The notes: generated by a model from the sequence alone, not told the origin. A stretch of 52,016 nt of DNA from an uncultured Bacteroidales bacterium (GCA_903916595.1 CAIWXI010000141.1:1-52016); one strand, 5' to 3'. Counted from the stretch's first letter, positions 25,505 through 35,404 are shown. A program made the numbers and translations.

Positions 25505-26287
25505 TTGAAAGACAAAGGATTTTTCTCAATTGCCTGCATAATTATTATCCTCTTTTTCAGTATTCCTGCAAAAAGCCAGAGAAGCATCGTTATCAATATG
25601 CCCAGATACGACGAGGAACTTCTGCATTTCGGATTCGTGATTGGTGGAAATATGAGCTACCTGACAATACGGCCGATTGACGATTTCCAACACATTGTCT
25701 GGGATTCCACTTATATCCCCGATATTTTACCAATGCCAAGCGGGGCCCGGGTGATGAGCATTGAATCCCGGCCTACCCCGGGTTTCGTAATCAGCATTGT
25801 AACTGATCTGAGGCTTGGAAATCTGTTTAACCTCAGGTTTATCCCCTCTCTTAGTTTTGGCGACAGAGACATTATTTATTCGGTTATGGTTTATAGGAAA
25901 ACCGATACCACACTGATGAATATTACAAAAAAGGTGCCTTCGACCTATATTAATTTTCCTCTTGAATTTAAATATAAGGCGCTGAGATATGATAATTTCA
26001 GACCCTATCTGCTGGCAGGTATACAGTATACTCTTGACCTGGCTTCCCAGGCAAAAAAAAGAGAGCAGAGAAGCAGTGACCAGAAAATCATTAAATTTAC
26101 CCAAAACGATGTCTACCTTGAGGCCGGGGTCGGATTCGATTTCTATAACGAATGGTTCAAACTTGGCGTAGAACTGAAAATGATGTACGGGATCATGGAC
26201 ATCATCAAACGAGAACATAACATCTATACTGATCCGATTGCCAAACTGGATTCCAAAATTTTCCAGCTGAGTTTCACCTTTGAATAA
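25505..26287 (+). CDS. porT: PorT-family outer membrane protein (T9SS assembly)
   Basis: PorT is an outer-membrane beta-barrel protein required for type IX secretion. This 260-residue protein has a signal peptide (residues 1-24, ending AKSQ), then strands such as FGFVIGGNMSYLTIRP and a C-terminal FTFE ending. Length and the menG-porT gene order match the family. The start codon is TTG at 25505; no ATG precedes the signal peptide, and an upstream in-frame stop is at 25490. It is expected to support secretion of the four T9SS cargo proteins encoded in this window. Confidence 0.85.
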   Translation: MKDKGFFSIACIIIILFFSIPAKSQRSIVINMPRYDEELLHFGFVIGGNMSYLTIRPIDDFQHIVWDSTYIPDILPMPSGARVMSIESRPTPGFVISIVTDLRLGNLFNLRFIPSLSFGDRDIIYSVMVYRKTDTTLMNITKKVPSTYINFPLEFKYKALRYDNFRPYLLAGIQYTLDLASQAKKREQRSSDQKIIKFTQNDVYLEAGVGFDFYNEWFKLGVELKMMYGIMDIIKREHNIYTDPIAKLDSKIFQLSFTFE

Positions 26288-26305
26288 GCCTTTCTGCAGT
26301 TTTCT

Positions 26306-26314
26306 TATCTTTGC
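26306..26314 (+). promoter_or_regulatory. -7 element TATCTTTGC for coaD
   Basis: TATCTTTGC matches TAnnTTTGC and lies 18 bases upstream of the ATG at 26332, excluding the ATG at 26311 (which would overlap the promoter). A TTTG at 26279-26282 is a -33 candidate with a slightly long 23-base spacer. Confidence 0.7.
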
Positions 26315-26331
26315 ATCCAAATCATGTGATC

Positions 26332-26799
26332 ATGAAACGAATCGCGGTTTTTCCGGGGTCTTTTGATCCGGTTACCAAAGGTCATGAATCTATCGTAAGG
26401 CGCTCTGTGAACCTTTTCGACAAACTGATTATTGCGTTGGGGGAGAATTCTCAAAAACAATCGTATTTCAGTATGGAGCAAAGGCTTAGCTGGCTTCGTG
26501 AACTTTTTGGACAGGAAGAGAAGATTGAGATAAGCCAGTATAACGGACTGACAGTCGAATTTTGCCGGGAAAAAAAAGCAAGGTTTATTCTAAGAGGCCT
26601 GCGTACCAGCGCCGATTTTGAATTTGAACGAGGGATTGGCCAGATGAATAAAATGATGTGTCCCGATATTGAAACAGTTTTTTTGCTTTGTGAACCTGAA
26701 TATGCCTCTCTGAGTTCTTCTATAGTGAGAGACATTCTAAGGCACGGGGGTGATGTGAGCCGGTTTTTGCCGGATGGAATTACTTTATCCGATATCTGA
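26332..26799 (+). CDS. coaD: Phosphopantetheine adenylyltransferase
   Basis: CoaD forms dephospho-CoA from 4'-phosphopantetheine and ATP. The 155-residue nucleotidyltransferase has FPGSFDPVTKGH (7-18, the HxGH-like site), RGLRTSADFE (88-97) and SSSIVRD (128-134, the ISSTxxR-type motif). The start at ATG 26332 follows the promoter. The stop codon TGA at 26797-26799 is formed inside the first two units of a GATATCC tandem repeat, so the last two residues (Asp, Ile) are repeat-derived. Confidence 0.95.
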   Translation: MKRIAVFPGSFDPVTKGHESIVRRSVNLFDKLIIALGENSQKQSYFSMEQRLSWLRELFGQEEKIEISQYNGLTVEFCREKKARFILRGLRTSADFEFERGIGQMNKMMCPDIETVFLLCEPEYASLSSSIVRDILRHGGDVSRFLPDGITLSDI

Positions 26800-26818
26800 T
26801 ATCCGATATCCGATATCA
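26791..26818. repeat. Four GATATCY heptamers over the coaD stop codon
   Basis: Four 7-bp units GATATCT, GATATCC, GATATCC and GATATCA. The coaD stop codon is the TGA made by the end of the first unit and the start of the second. The units contain the palindrome GATATC. Confidence 0.93.
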
Positions 26819-26855
26819 GATAAATAAATGGCATGAATTTTGACAATAAACAAGT

Positions 26856-28259
26856 ATGAAACATATATACATTTTACTGTTTTCTTTATTTGTCGGGCTC
26901 ACTGCATTTTCCCATAATGTAACCATTAAGGGAACGGTACCAGGAGCTGAAGGGAGGTTCATTACCCTGTCGACACCCTCAGACCTGATAACAAACACGG
27001 AACAGATCCTTGGCAAGGTGAAAATAGACTCTGCCGGTAAATTCAGCCTGCAGGCAAATATCGATAAAACCATAGCTTGTGAGCTGTCTGTAGATTTCCA
27101 TACCGGCGGTTTTTTTATTGAGCCTGGCAAAACCTATCTGATCCGAATCGCCCCGTATAATTATAACGACATTAAAGAACTCAATCCGTTTATTAATTCC
27201 ACTAACCTCCAGATAGAAATCTTAAACCTGCCCAGCGATGATATCAATTTTGTTGTGGCTGCTTTCAATGGCGTTTATAATACTTTTCTTGTCGAAAACT
27301 TCAATGCCCTTTATCGTGACCATAATAAAGCATTAGTCGACACTCTGAAAACAAAAATCAAATCTGAGATTGGCGAGCCTTCAGATGAATATGTTAAAAA
27401 TTACATTGATTATAAGCTGGCTAACGTAATTCAGCTTACCCAGTCGATGAACCAGGCCATGATAGGCCATACATACTTCACAACGAAACCTATACTCTAC
27501 AGAAATGTAGAGTACATGGATTTTTTCAATGCCTGTTTTTCGAAGTATATCTACGTTACTTCAAGGATACTTAAAAAGAATGATTATCATATCCTGCTTT
27601 CAAGCCAGGAACCATACGCGGTCCTGATGAAAGCCCTTGAATCAGATTCAATACTCAAACCAGAGAAACTCAGGGAATTGGTTCTTTTAAAAGGACTGAT
27701 GGACATGTATTATACCGTTCCGGATGATCAGAAAAAGATCATCATCGTTCTAAATACTATTGAACAAACCGGCAAAGATCAGCAAAACCGGCTTATTGCA
27801 TCCAATATCAGGAAGGTACTGACTAACCTTCAGCCCGGCACTCCCGCGCCTCTGTTTCAGCTGAGAAATAAAGAAAACAACGGTTCTGTCAAGCTTGACT
27901 CACTCAGGGGAAAGATTGTGGTTCTTGTTTTCTGGACCTCATCCTGCGTGGGGTGTACGAATGAGATGGATCTTATTAAACCAATTGCCGATAAATATAA
28001 AGGGAAAGTTGTTTTCGTCGGTATCTCATCAGAATATTCATTGACAAGAATGCGATATTATGTTACTCTGAAGAAAGACTGGGACTGGACATTCCTTCAT
28101 ATCGGCGACCAGATCGATGTGCTTAAGGCATACGATGTTCGCTCATTGCCGTTGTTTGTTATAATAGACAAAGAAGGCAATATCTTTAAGTATCCGGCCG
28201 ACCCACCGGGTAACGGACTGGAAAATTCAATTGAACAATTAGTACAATTATCGAAATAA
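26856..28259 (+). CDS. TlpA-like thioredoxin-fold exported protein
   Basis: This 467-residue protein has a signal peptide (residues 1-19), a middle domain of about 300 residues of unknown type (DUF4369-like N-terminal region with strands such as VTIKGTVPGAEG) and a C-terminal thioredoxin/TlpA domain from about residue 330. The redox-active motif is Cys364-Val-Gly-Cys367 (WTSSCVGC), followed by SLPLFVIIDKEG, the cis-proline loop. Periplasmic roles in cysteine reduction or cytochrome maturation are typical of the family. It is located between coaD and secA with no link of function that I can see. Confidence 0.82.
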   Translation: MKHIYILLFSLFVGLTAFSHNVTIKGTVPGAEGRFITLSTPSDLITNTEQILGKVKIDSAGKFSLQANIDKTIACELSVDFHTGGFFIEPGKTYLIRIAPYNYNDIKELNPFINSTNLQIEILNLPSDDINFVVAAFNGVYNTFLVENFNALYRDHNKALVDTLKTKIKSEIGEPSDEYVKNYIDYKLANVIQLTQSMNQAMIGHTYFTTKPILYRNVEYMDFFNACFSKYIYVTSRILKKNDYHILLSSQEPYAVLMKALESDSILKPEKLRELVLLKGLMDMYYTVPDDQKKIIIVLNTIEQTGKDQQNRLIASNIRKVLTNLQPGTPAPLFQLRNKENNGSVKLDSLRGKIVVLVFWTSSCVGCTNEMDLIKPIADKYKGKVVFVGISSEYSLTRMRYYVTLKKDWDWTFLHIGDQIDVLKAYDVRSLPLFVIIDKEGNIFKYPADPPGNGLENSIEQLVQLSK

Positions 28260-28292
28260 AATTGCCGCTGAAATACCGGCAAACACTAAACT

Positions 28293-31200
28293 ATGCTTGA
28301 TATTTTTAAGAAATTTCTCGGAAATAAATCCGATCGTGATATTAAAGGGATTAATCCCCAGGTTGTGGTAGCGCTTGAATTCGGAAAAGCTCTCAGTGAG
28401 ATCAGTAATGATGAGCTTAGGGCAAAGACCCTTGAATTCCGACAGCGTATTCAGGACAGGATCTCGGCTAAACAACAGGAGATATCGGAACTTCGTTTAA
28501 ATATCAATTCCGACGACATTCCCATCGATGCAAAAGAAAATCTGTATAAGGAACTCGATAAACTGGCAAAAGATGAGTATGACCTTATTCAGGAAGAACT
28601 TAAATCGATACTTCCCGAAGCGTTCGGGGTAATCAAGGAAACCGCCTTCAGGTTCGTTAAAAACGAATCGGTAGATGTTACAGCCACCGAAATGGACCGT
28701 GATCTTGCTACCCGCCGAACCAGCATTGAGATCGTGGGAGATATCGCGAGGTACAAAACCTCGTGGATCGCGGGCGGCAATCTGATTCGCTGGGATATGA
28801 TACATTACGATACCCAGCTTATTGGCGGAGTCGTACTGCATGAGGGGAAGATAGCCGAAATGGCAACCGGTGAAGGAAAAACCCTGGTCGCTACATTGCC
28901 AATTTATCTTAATGCATTATCCGGACGGGGTGTTCACATTGTTACGGTAAACGATTATCTGGCAAAACGTGACTCGGAATGGATGGGTACTTTGTTTGAG
29001 TTCCATGGATTAAAGGTAGACTGTATCGACAAACATGAACCAAACTCCAATGCCAGGAGAAATGCGTATAATGCGGATGTCACATACGGAACCAATAACG
29101 AATTCGGCTTCGATTACCTACGTGATAACATGACAAGTAATCCCGAAGAAATGGTTCAACGCCCTCATAATTACGCTATTGTTGATGAGGTTGACTCCGT
29201 TCTTATCGATGATGCGCGTACTCCTCTCATTATCTCGGGGCCTACCCCTAAGGGCGAGAATCAGCTGTTCGAACACCTTAAACCTCAGGTCATAAAGCTT
29301 TACAATGCCCAGAGAAACCTCGTGACAAAACTGCTTGCGGAGGCAAAACAGCTTACATCCGACCCGAATAATGCAGAGAATATGAAAAAAGCGGGGGAAC
29401 AGCTGTTACGTTCCCACCACGGACTTCCAAAAAACAAAGCCAATATAAAGTTCCTGAGTGAACAGGGCATGAGAGCCCTGATGCAAAAAACAGAGAATTT
29501 CTATCTGCAGGAACAGGCAAAAAATATGCATATTATCAATGATGAACTGTTTTTCGTTATTGATGAAAAGAATAATACTATTGAGCTGTCAGAGAAAGGG
29601 ATAGACCTTCTTACCGAATCATACGAGGATTCCTCTTTTTATATCTTACCAGATATAGGCGCAGTGATAGCCGATCTGGAACGCTCAGGATTGTCAGACC
29701 AGGAGAAACTCGAGAAGAAGGATGCGCTGATGCTCGACTATTCGATAAAATCAGAAAGGGTACATACCGTAAATCAGCTGATTAAAGCATATGCCCTGTT
29801 TGAGAAGGATGTGGAATACGTGGTGATGGACAACAAGGTAAAGATCGTTGACGAGCAGACCGGCCGTATTCTGGAAGGTCGCAGGTATTCCGATGGTCTG
29901 CATCAGGCCATTGAAGCCAAGGAAAGTGTGAAGGTGGAAGCCGCCACGCAGACCTATGCCACCATCACTCTCCAGAACTACTTCAGGATGTATAAAAAAC
30001 TTGCCGGTATGACCGGTACTGCTGAAACGGAAGCAGGTGAGTTTTGGGATATTTACAAACTCGATGTGGTTGTGATACCCACGAACCGAAAGGTGATACG
30101 CGATGACCGCGAAGACCTGGTCTACAAAACCAAGAGGGAGAAGTTCAATGCCGTGATCCAGGAGATCGTTGATCTGACGCAGAAAGGAAGACCGGTACTT
30201 GTAGGTACTACTTCTGTCGAGACTTCGGAACTGCTTAGCCGCATGCTGAAACGGGTTAATATTCCGCATAACGTACTGAATGCGAAATTACATGCCAGGG
30301 AAGCCGATATTGTTGCCGAAGCCGGTCAGTCAGGAACTGTGACCATCGCCACCAACATGGCTGGCCGTGGTACTGATATCAAGCTGGGTTCGGGTGTGAA
30401 ACAAGCCGGTGGCCTTGCCATTATTGGTACCGAACGCCATGAGTCACGCCGCGTCGACAGACAGCTCAGAGGCCGTTCAGGCCGCCAGGGCGATCCCGGA
30501 AGTTCCCAGTTCTTTGTTTGTCTCGAAGATGACCTGATGCGTATGTTCGGCTCGGAACGTATCGCCAGGATCATGGATAGCCTGGGTATCAAAGAAGGCG
30601 AAGTGATTCAGCATTCCATGATCACCAAATCCATCGAACGAGCCCAGAAAAAAGTCGAGGAAAACAATTTTGGAATCCGTAAACGCCTGCTGGAATATGA
30701 TGATGTGATGAACATCCAGCGTGAAGCCATTTACAAGAAAAGGCACCATGCTCTGTTTGGCGACCGTCTTGCCGTTGATATCGCCAATATGATGTACGAC
30801 GTGTGCGAAACGATTGTACTGGATCACCATGATGACAATGATTTTGAAGGATTCAAATTTGACCTGATCAAGGAATTCGCGGCTGAACCGCCAATGAATC
30901 TTCAGAATTTCGAGAAAGCCAATGCTTCCGAGGTGTCGGGTTCCCTCTTCGACCATATCTATAAACGTTATAAACATAAGGGAGAGAATATAGCAATAAA
31001 GACTTTCCCGGTGATTAAAGATGTACTTGAAAATGAACCCAGGTACGAGAATATCGTAATCCCCGTCACCGACGGACTAAAGACCATGCAGGTTGTGACG
31101 AATCTGCGCAAAGCCTTTGACGACAAAGGAAAGGAAGTAGTTCTGTCGATCGAAAAAGGTGTTGTTCTTTCGATGATCGACAATGCATGGAAGGAACATC

Positions 31201-31577
31201 TCCGCGAAATGGACGACCTGAAACAATCGGTACAGAATGCTGCATACGAGCAAAAAGATCCTTTGCTGATTTATAAATTCGAATCCTTTGAACTGTTTAA
31301 AGCCATGGTTCAGCGGACTAATAAAGAGATTCTTTCTTTTCTTATCAAGGCGGATGTTCCGATCCAGGTTGAAAACGTGAAAGAGGCTCAGCAACCCAGG
31401 AAAACCGACCGTGCCCGTTTAAAAGAAGAACGTTCCGACCTGCTTTCACAGGCGAATACAGACACCCAGGACAAGTCGCACCCTCAACCGGTTAAAGTCG
31501 AGAAAAAAGTGGGCAGGAACGACCCATGTCCATGCGGGAGCGGGAAAAAGTTTAAGAATTGTCATGGGGCGGGGTAG
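28293..31577 (+). CDS. secA: Preprotein translocase ATPase SecA
   Basis: SecA drives post-translational protein export through SecYEG. The 1094-residue protein has the DEAD-like motor with ATGEGKT (GEGKT at 193-197), [16 protein letters not shown], the [14 protein letters not shown] segment and the [14 protein letters not shown] motif, and a C-terminal zinc-binding tail ([16 protein letters not shown]) that contacts SecB or ribosomes. It is longer than E. coli SecA (901) because of insertions in the motor, a known feature of Bacteroidota SecA. Its stop codon TAG lies against an octamer repeat that begins at 31577. Confidence 0.97.
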   Translation: MLDIFKKFLGNKSDRDIKGINPQVVVALEFGKALSEISNDELRAKTLEFRQRIQDRISAKQQEISELRLNINSDDIPIDAKENLYKELDKLAKDEYDLIQEELKSILPEAFGVIKETAFRFVKNESVDVTATEMDRDLATRRTSIEIVGDIARYKTSWIAGGNLIRWDMIHYDTQLIGGVVLHEGKIAEMATGEGKTLVATLPIYLNALSGRGVHIVTVNDYLAKRDSEWMGTLFEFHGLKVDCIDKHEPNSNARRNAYNADVTYGTNNEFGFDYLRDNMTSNPEEMVQRPHNYAIVDEVDSVLIDDARTPLIISGPTPKGENQLFEHLKPQVIKLYNAQRNLVTKLLAEAKQLTSDPNNAENMKKAGEQLLRSHHGLPKNKANIKFLSEQGMRALMQKTENFYLQEQAKNMHIINDELFFVIDEKNNTIELSEKGIDLLTESYEDSSFYILPDIGAVIADLERSGLSDQEKLEKKDALMLDYSIKSERVHTVNQLIKAYALFEKDVEYVVMDNKVKIVDEQTGRILEGRRYSDGLHQAIEAKESVKVEAATQTYATITLQNYFRMYKKLAGMTGTAETEAGEFWDIYKLDVVVIPTNRKVIRDDREDLVYKTKREKFNAVIQEIVDLTQKGRPVLVGTTSVETSELLSRMLKRVNIPHNVLNAKLHAREADIVAEAGQSGTVTIATNMAGRGTDIKLGSGVKQAGGLAIIGTERHESRRVDRQLRGRSGRQGDPGSSQFFVCLEDDLMRMFGSERIARIMDSLGIKEGEVIQHSMITKSIERAQKKVEENNFGIRKRLLEYDDVMNIQREAIYKKRHHALFGDRLAVDIANMMYDVCETIVLDHHDDNDFEGFKFDLIKEFAAEPPMNLQNFEKANASEVSGSLFDHIYKRYKHKGENIAIKTFPVIKDVLENEPRYENIVIPVTDGLKTMQVVTNLRKAFDDKGKEVVLSIEKGVVLSMIDNAWKEHLREMDDLKQSVQNAAYEQKDPLLIYKFESFELFKAMVQRTNKEILSFLIKADVPIQVENVKEAQQPRKTDRARLKEERSDLLSQANTDTQDKSHPQPVKVEKKVGRNDPCPCGSGKKFKNCHGAG

Positions 31578-31674
31578 GAATGAAGGATTGAAGGATTGAA
31601 GGAATTAAGGAATGAAGGATTGATTTATTTTTTACATTCAGACCTTCAGGCCTTCAGACCTTCATTCCTTAATT
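31577..31674. repeat. GGAATGAA/GGATTGAA octamers and inverted counterparts after secA
   Basis: Six 8-bp units lie at 31577-31624 (GGAATGAA, GGATTGAA twice, GGAATTAA, GGAATGAA, GGATTGAT), and four TTCAGACC/TTCATTCC units lie at 31637-31668. The 16 bases 31603-31618 are a perfect reverse complement of 31659-31674, giving a stem with a 40-base loop between secA and pyrH. The TTCATTCC unit recurs over the cutC stop codon at 46255-46286. Confidence 0.93.
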
Positions 31675-31696
31675 AAATAATACAAAACAAACAGGT

Positions 31697-32401
31697 ATGA
31701 AACTAAATCGAATTCTCCTCAAACTCTCCGGCGAAGCCCTTGAAGGCAAACAGGGTTACGGAATTGATCCCGAGCGTCTTCATGATTATGCCGAGGAAAT
31801 AAAAGCCGCTGCAGATAAGGGCTTGCAGATTGCTATCGTCATAGGAGGAGGCAATATTTTCAGAGGTATGCAAGGCACAAAAGGTGGTGTGGGTCGTGTG
31901 CAGGGCGATTATATGGGGATGCTCGCAACAGTGATCAACAGTATGGCTTTGCAGAATGCATTGGAAAACCTGGGAGTGAAGGTGAAACATCTCGGAGGGT
32001 TAGCTATTGATCCTTTATGTGAAAAAATGAGCCGCGAAAAAGCGATCTGTTATCTTGATGAAGGCTATATCGTGATGATCAGTGGAGGGACGGGTAATCC
32101 TTATTTTACAACTGATTCAGCCTCGGCACTGAGAGCTGTCGAGATCCAGGCCGATGCAATTCTCAAAGGAACCAGAGTAGACGGCGTATATACCGCAGAT
32201 CCGGAAAAAGATAAAAAAGCTAAGAAATATGAAACACTAAGCTTCGATGAAGCGTATGAAAAAAACCTGAAGATTATGGACCTTACCGCATTCACATTAT
32301 GCAGGGAGAACGATATTCCGGTCATCGTCTTTAATATGAATATTAAAGGCAACCTGCTGAAACTGGTCCAGGGAAAGAAGACAGGAACCATCGTACAATA
32401 A
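31697..32401 (+). CDS. pyrH: UMP kinase
   Basis: PyrH phosphorylates UMP to UDP. This 234-residue amino-acid-kinase-fold enzyme has KLSGEAL near the N-terminus, IGGGNIFRG, the GMLATVINSMALQ region and FTTDSASALRAVEIQAD, all family hallmarks. frr follows 36 bases later; pyrH-frr is a conserved pair. The region between secA and pyrH contains the octamer inverted repeat described above, and no clean promoter is visible, so pyrH may be read from secA. Confidence 0.96.
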   Translation: MKLNRILLKLSGEALEGKQGYGIDPERLHDYAEEIKAAADKGLQIAIVIGGGNIFRGMQGTKGGVGRVQGDYMGMLATVINSMALQNALENLGVKVKHLGGLAIDPLCEKMSREKAICYLDEGYIVMISGGTGNPYFTTDSASALRAVEIQADAILKGTRVDGVYTADPEKDKKAKKYETLSFDEAYEKNLKIMDLTAFTLCRENDIPVIVFNMNIKGNLLKLVQGKKTGTIVQ

Positions 32402-32436
32402 TGATATTTTCGAATTGAATTCAAAAGATTTGAACT

Positions 32437-33000
32437 ATGAACGAAGAATTAGAGTTCACGCTCGAAGAAGCTGAAGAAGGCATGCAAAATGCCTTGCACC
32501 ATCTTGAAAAAGAGATACAGAAGCTACGTGCCGGGAAAGCAAGTCCGCAAATGCTTGATGGGGTCAAAATTGATTATTACGGTGTTATAACTTCCATTGA
32601 CCAGACCGCTAACATAAGCTCCCCTGATGCGCGTCAGATCATCGTTCAGCCATGGGATAAAAGCGTATTGAGCCTCATCGAAAAAGCAATCCAGGCAGCC
32701 AACCTGGGTTTCAACCCGAAAAATGAAGGGGAAATACTACGCATCGTTGTTCCGCCGCTTACCGAGGAACGCCGTCGCGACCTGGTTAAAAAAGCCAAAG
32801 CAGAAGCCGAAAATGCAAAGATCAGTATCCGCAACATCCGTCGTAATGCCAATGAAACAGCCAAACAGCTGAAAAAAGACGGCACTCCCGAAGACGAGGT
32901 TGAAAAGCTGGAAGTTGATATCCAAAAAATTACCGATGATTATATTACCAAAGTCGATAAGATCCTTGAGGTCAAGGAAAAGGATATCATGACCGTGTAA
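32437..33000 (+). CDS. frr: Ribosome recycling factor
   Basis: RRF, 187 residues, splits post-termination ribosomes together with EF-G. The N-terminal half carries HLEKEIQKLRAGKASPQML, and the C-terminus has the VPPLTEERRRDLVKKAK and SIRNIRRNANE segments that form the three-helix bundle. It is convergent with the Crp/Fnr-like gene, 11 bases from it. No hairpin terminator is visible in that short gap. Confidence 0.97.
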   Translation: MNEELEFTLEEAEEGMQNALHHLEKEIQKLRAGKASPQMLDGVKIDYYGVITSIDQTANISSPDARQIIVQPWDKSVLSLIEKAIQAANLGFNPKNEGEILRIVVPPLTEERRRDLVKKAKAEAENAKISIRNIRRNANETAKQLKKDGTPEDEVEKLEVDIQKITDDYITKVDKILEVKEKDIMTV

Positions 33001-33011
33001 ATCCTTATAGG

Positions 33012-33713
33012 CTAACCGTGCTTGCTTATCTTTTGCAGGCGTTCAGGATCATTAAGCAGTATTTTTTTTCCTTCCACCTTGATCAGGCCTTCGTTGTGAA
33101 ATTTCCTCAGGGTATGGATCACATTCTCTTTGGAACAACCTGCAAATTCTGCAAACTCCTGCCGCGACAGGGAAAGAACAAACTCGTTACTCATATAAAT
33201 ATTCTGGGAGAGAAAAAGAAGGATGTCTGCAATCCGGCCATTTACCTGCTTGTGGGCAAGGCTGATAAAGTTGAAGATTGAACTGCGGAAGACATCCGTG
33301 ATAAACTGTAGCATTTTGAACAAATACAAGGTGTTTCCCAAGGCGATCCGGGTCAAAATACCCACATCAATAGTACAACCTTCACAATCTTCAATGGCGC
33401 AGACCGAGAACAGGTTGAATTCGGCATTCACCAGGTTTGCACCTCCAATCAGAGCCGGGGCCTTATTGATGGAAAGAATGAGGTTCTTTCCGTTCTCATC
33501 CTCATAGTTAAATTTAATAATACCTTTTCTTAGGAAAAGGAAGTGGGTAGATTTGGCTCCCTGCTTTAAAATAACTTCCCCTTTTTTATACCGGAGCTGA
33601 ACCGATTTCGCACGGAGTTTCTCAAATTCCTCCTTTTGAATGTACTGGCAGCTGATTGTCTTGAAAAGACAATCTTCACAGTCAAAATAGCGCTGGTGAT
33701 TGATCTGGGTCAT
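33012..33713 (-). CDS. Crp/Fnr-family regulator with N-terminal cysteine cluster
   Basis: A 233-residue transcription factor with an N-terminal cyclic-nucleotide-like beta-roll and a C-terminal winged helix (LSRQEFAEFAGCSKENVIHTLRK region). The N-terminus has Cys12-x2-Cys15-x6-Cys22 and three more cysteines in CAIEDCEGC (105, 110, 113). FNR-type oxygen sensors hold a 4Fe-4S cluster with a C-x2-C-x5-C set plus a distal cysteine, so a redox or oxygen sensing role is plausible but unproven; spacing differs by one residue. The start at ATG 33713 fits a -7 element at 33727-33734; the ATG at 33746 lies upstream of it. It is divergent from the metal-cofactor-like operon. Confidence 0.8.
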   Translation of the reverse strand: MTQINHQRYFDCEDCLFKTISCQYIQKEEFEKLRAKSVQLRYKKGEVILKQGAKSTHFLFLRKGIIKFNYEDENGKNLILSINKAPALIGGANLVNAEFNLFSVCAIEDCEGCTIDVGILTRIALGNTLYLFKMLQFITDVFRSSIFNFISLAHKQVNGRIADILLFLSQNIYMSNEFVLSLSRQEFAEFAGCSKENVIHTLRKFHNEGLIKVEGKKILLNDPERLQKISKHG

Positions 33714-33726
33714 TCGATGTTTTTTA

Positions 33727-33755
33727 CAAAAGTAATGGGTTTTCATATATCAAAA
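33727..33755 (-). promoter_or_regulatory. Promoter of the Crp/Fnr-like gene with overlapping imperfect palindrome
   Basis: The minus strand reads TACTTTTG at 33734-33727 (TAnnTTTG), with TTTG at 33754-33751 (short 16-base spacer). The TTTTCATATATCAAAA imperfect palindrome at 33740-33755 lies in the spacer and could be an autoregulatory operator. Confidence 0.5.
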
Positions 33756-33847
33756 GGTGAAATAATACATCTTTTTAAATGTAACACATCAGGTAAAAGA
33801 AGACTTTCTTTCAGTGCTGTGTATAATATTGTGAATGAGCCCGCCTG

Positions 33848-33856
33848 TACCTTTGC
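33848..33856 (+). promoter_or_regulatory. -7 element for the ABC-GTPase-NifS-FeS operon
   Basis: TACCTTTGC fits TAnnTTTGC and lies 40 bases before the ATG at 33896. A TTG at 33829-33831 is a -33 candidate with a short spacer. Confidence 0.55.
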
Positions 33857-33895
33857 TGCTGAAAATTTCATTTACATTTTAATAAAACCTGATTC

Positions 33896-34699
33896 ATGGA
33901 AATTAGAACCATTGGCGTAATGGGGGGATGCGGAAAAACCGGTGAACCCGAAAAAGTTGAACGTTTTGAATTGAAAATGGGCGACATTATCAGTATCGTT
34001 GGCCCAACCGGTTGTGGGAAAACCACTCTGATCAATGATATTGAACTGTTCGCGAACCGAAATACTCCTTCAAACCGTCTTGTTTTAATTAACGGGGAAC
34101 CTATTTCCGACGACTTTACCTTTGATCCAAGGAAACATCCGATTGCCCTGATTTCGCAACACACGAATTTCCTTTCTGACCTTCCCGTGGGCGAATTCCT
34201 GAAGATACATTCTAAAGTAAGGGGTGGTGACAATCCTGAACGGCTGATTGGCGAAACCCTTGAATTTGCTAACCAGCTTACGGGCGAAGCCATCATAGTC
34301 ACTACTGGAATGACGGAACTTTCGGGAGGACAAACGCGCTCCTTGCTGATTGCCGACGCGGTGATCATCGGAAATTCACCGATTATCCTCCTGGATGAAA
34401 TCGAGAACGCCGGTATTCACAGGACCAAAGCTCTTGAACTGCTGAAACAGTATAACAAGATTTTTGTCTTCGTGACCCATGATCCGCATATCGCGCTGCT
34501 GTCGGACTTCAGGATCATCATGAGGAACGGGTCTATGGAAAAGCTTATCTGTACCAACCAGGAAGAGCGCAGAGTAGCCGGTAATCTTGGGAAAATTGAC
34601 AATCTGATGCTGAACTTCCGTGGCCTTATACGGAGCGGACAGGAAATCTCGGAACGCATGATGACTGAACAAATGGAAATATTGAACCAAACAACGTAA
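33896..34699 (+). CDS. Soluble ABC-type ATPase, metal-cofactor operon
   Basis: This 267-residue ABC ATPase has Walker A GPTGCGKTT (36-44), Q-loop Gln88, signature LSGGQ (142-146), Walker B ILLDEIEN with Asp167-Glu168, and H-loop His195. A second glycine-rich GGCGKTG near residues 10-16 looks like a degenerate P-loop copy. No permease gene accompanies it, so it resembles soluble cofactor-assembly ATPases (SufC, AtwA type) more than a transporter. It starts the four-gene operon and ends three bases before the GTPase gene. The specific partner is unknown. Confidence 0.78.
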   Translation: MEIRTIGVMGGCGKTGEPEKVERFELKMGDIISIVGPTGCGKTTLINDIELFANRNTPSNRLVLINGEPISDDFTFDPRKHPIALISQHTNFLSDLPVGEFLKIHSKVRGGDNPERLIGETLEFANQLTGEAIIVTTGMTELSGGQTRSLLIADAVIIGNSPIILLDEIENAGIHRTKALELLKQYNKIFVFVTHDPHIALLSDFRIIMRNGSMEKLICTNQEERRVAGNLGKIDNLMLNFRGLIRSGQEISERMMTEQMEILNQTT

Positions 34700-34702
34700 T
34701 AT

Positions 34703-35404
34703 ATGAAGCTTATAATATTTGCCGGTCCCCCCACCTGCGGGAAAACCACGGTCATCAGACAGGTCATCAGAAGAATGTTAAAAAAAGGACACAAACCCGC
34801 TTATCTGAAAATAGATGTGCTGTATGCCGATGAAGATAAGATCATCGGCGCGGAGTTCAATATACCGGCAAGAAAACTATATTCCGGTGAGCTCTGCCCC
34901 GACCACTGCAATGTAGTGGTGATGGATGAAGCTGTTGAATGGGCTGAGAAATCAGGCAGTGATTTTCTTTTTGTAGAAACAGCAGGATTATGTCTGCGCT
35001 GTTCGCCTTACATCGAGAATTCACTTGGTGTGGTTGTTTTGGAAGCAACGAGCGGTATGAATCTTCCGTATAAGATCGGGCCTATGCTTACCCTGGCCGA
35101 TATTGCCGTGATCACTAAGATCGACCTGATTTCCCAGGCCGAAAGGGAGGTGTTTCGTTATAGGGTCATTGAAGCCGCGAAGGAGATCACGGTTGTGGAA
35201 AGCAATGCATTGTACGGAATCGGCATCGATCCCATTATTAGACATATTGAAAGGTCCAGTGAGATCGAACAGCCCATGTTTTTGCGGGGGAACCCTCCTG
35301 TCGGGACCTGCACGATCTGCGTGGGCAAGAAAGAAATAGGGGCAAAGAACCATTTCGGGGTTTTGCGCACTTTGGAGCATGATCTGTTTTATATCGGTGA
35401 ATGA
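34703..35404 (+). CDS. HypB/UreG/CooC-like P-loop GTPase with metal-binding cysteines
   Basis: This 233-residue SIMIBI-class GTPase has a P-loop GPPTCGKTT (8-16), a switch-type VETAGLCLRC (91-100) and TKID (138-141) for guanine recognition. Several cysteines and a histidine look like metal ligands: Cys65, His68 and Cys69 in ELCPDHC, Cys97 and Cys100, and Cys203 and Cys206 in CTIC. HypB and UreG insert nickel and CooC serves CO dehydrogenase; this protein is similar in type but not clearly any of these. It overlaps the next gene by four bases (ATGA), strongly suggesting coupled translation. Confidence 0.78.
   Translation: MKLIIFAGPPTCGKTTVIRQVIRRMLKKGHKPAYLKIDVLYADEDKIIGAEFNIPARKLYSGELCPDHCNVVVMDEAVEWAEKSGSDFLFVETAGLCLRCSPYIENSLGVVVLEATSGMNLPYKIGPMLTLADIAVITKIDLISQAEREVFRYRVIEAAKEITVVESNALYGIGIDPIIRHIERSSEIEQPMFLRGNPPVGTCTICVGKKEIGAKNHFGVLRTLEHDLFYIGE

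Noticed and set aside
33896-33945. GGCGKTG near the ABC ATPase start as a second ATP site
   Set aside because: It lies before the real Walker A and lacks a following nucleotide-binding fold; I treat it as a chance match.
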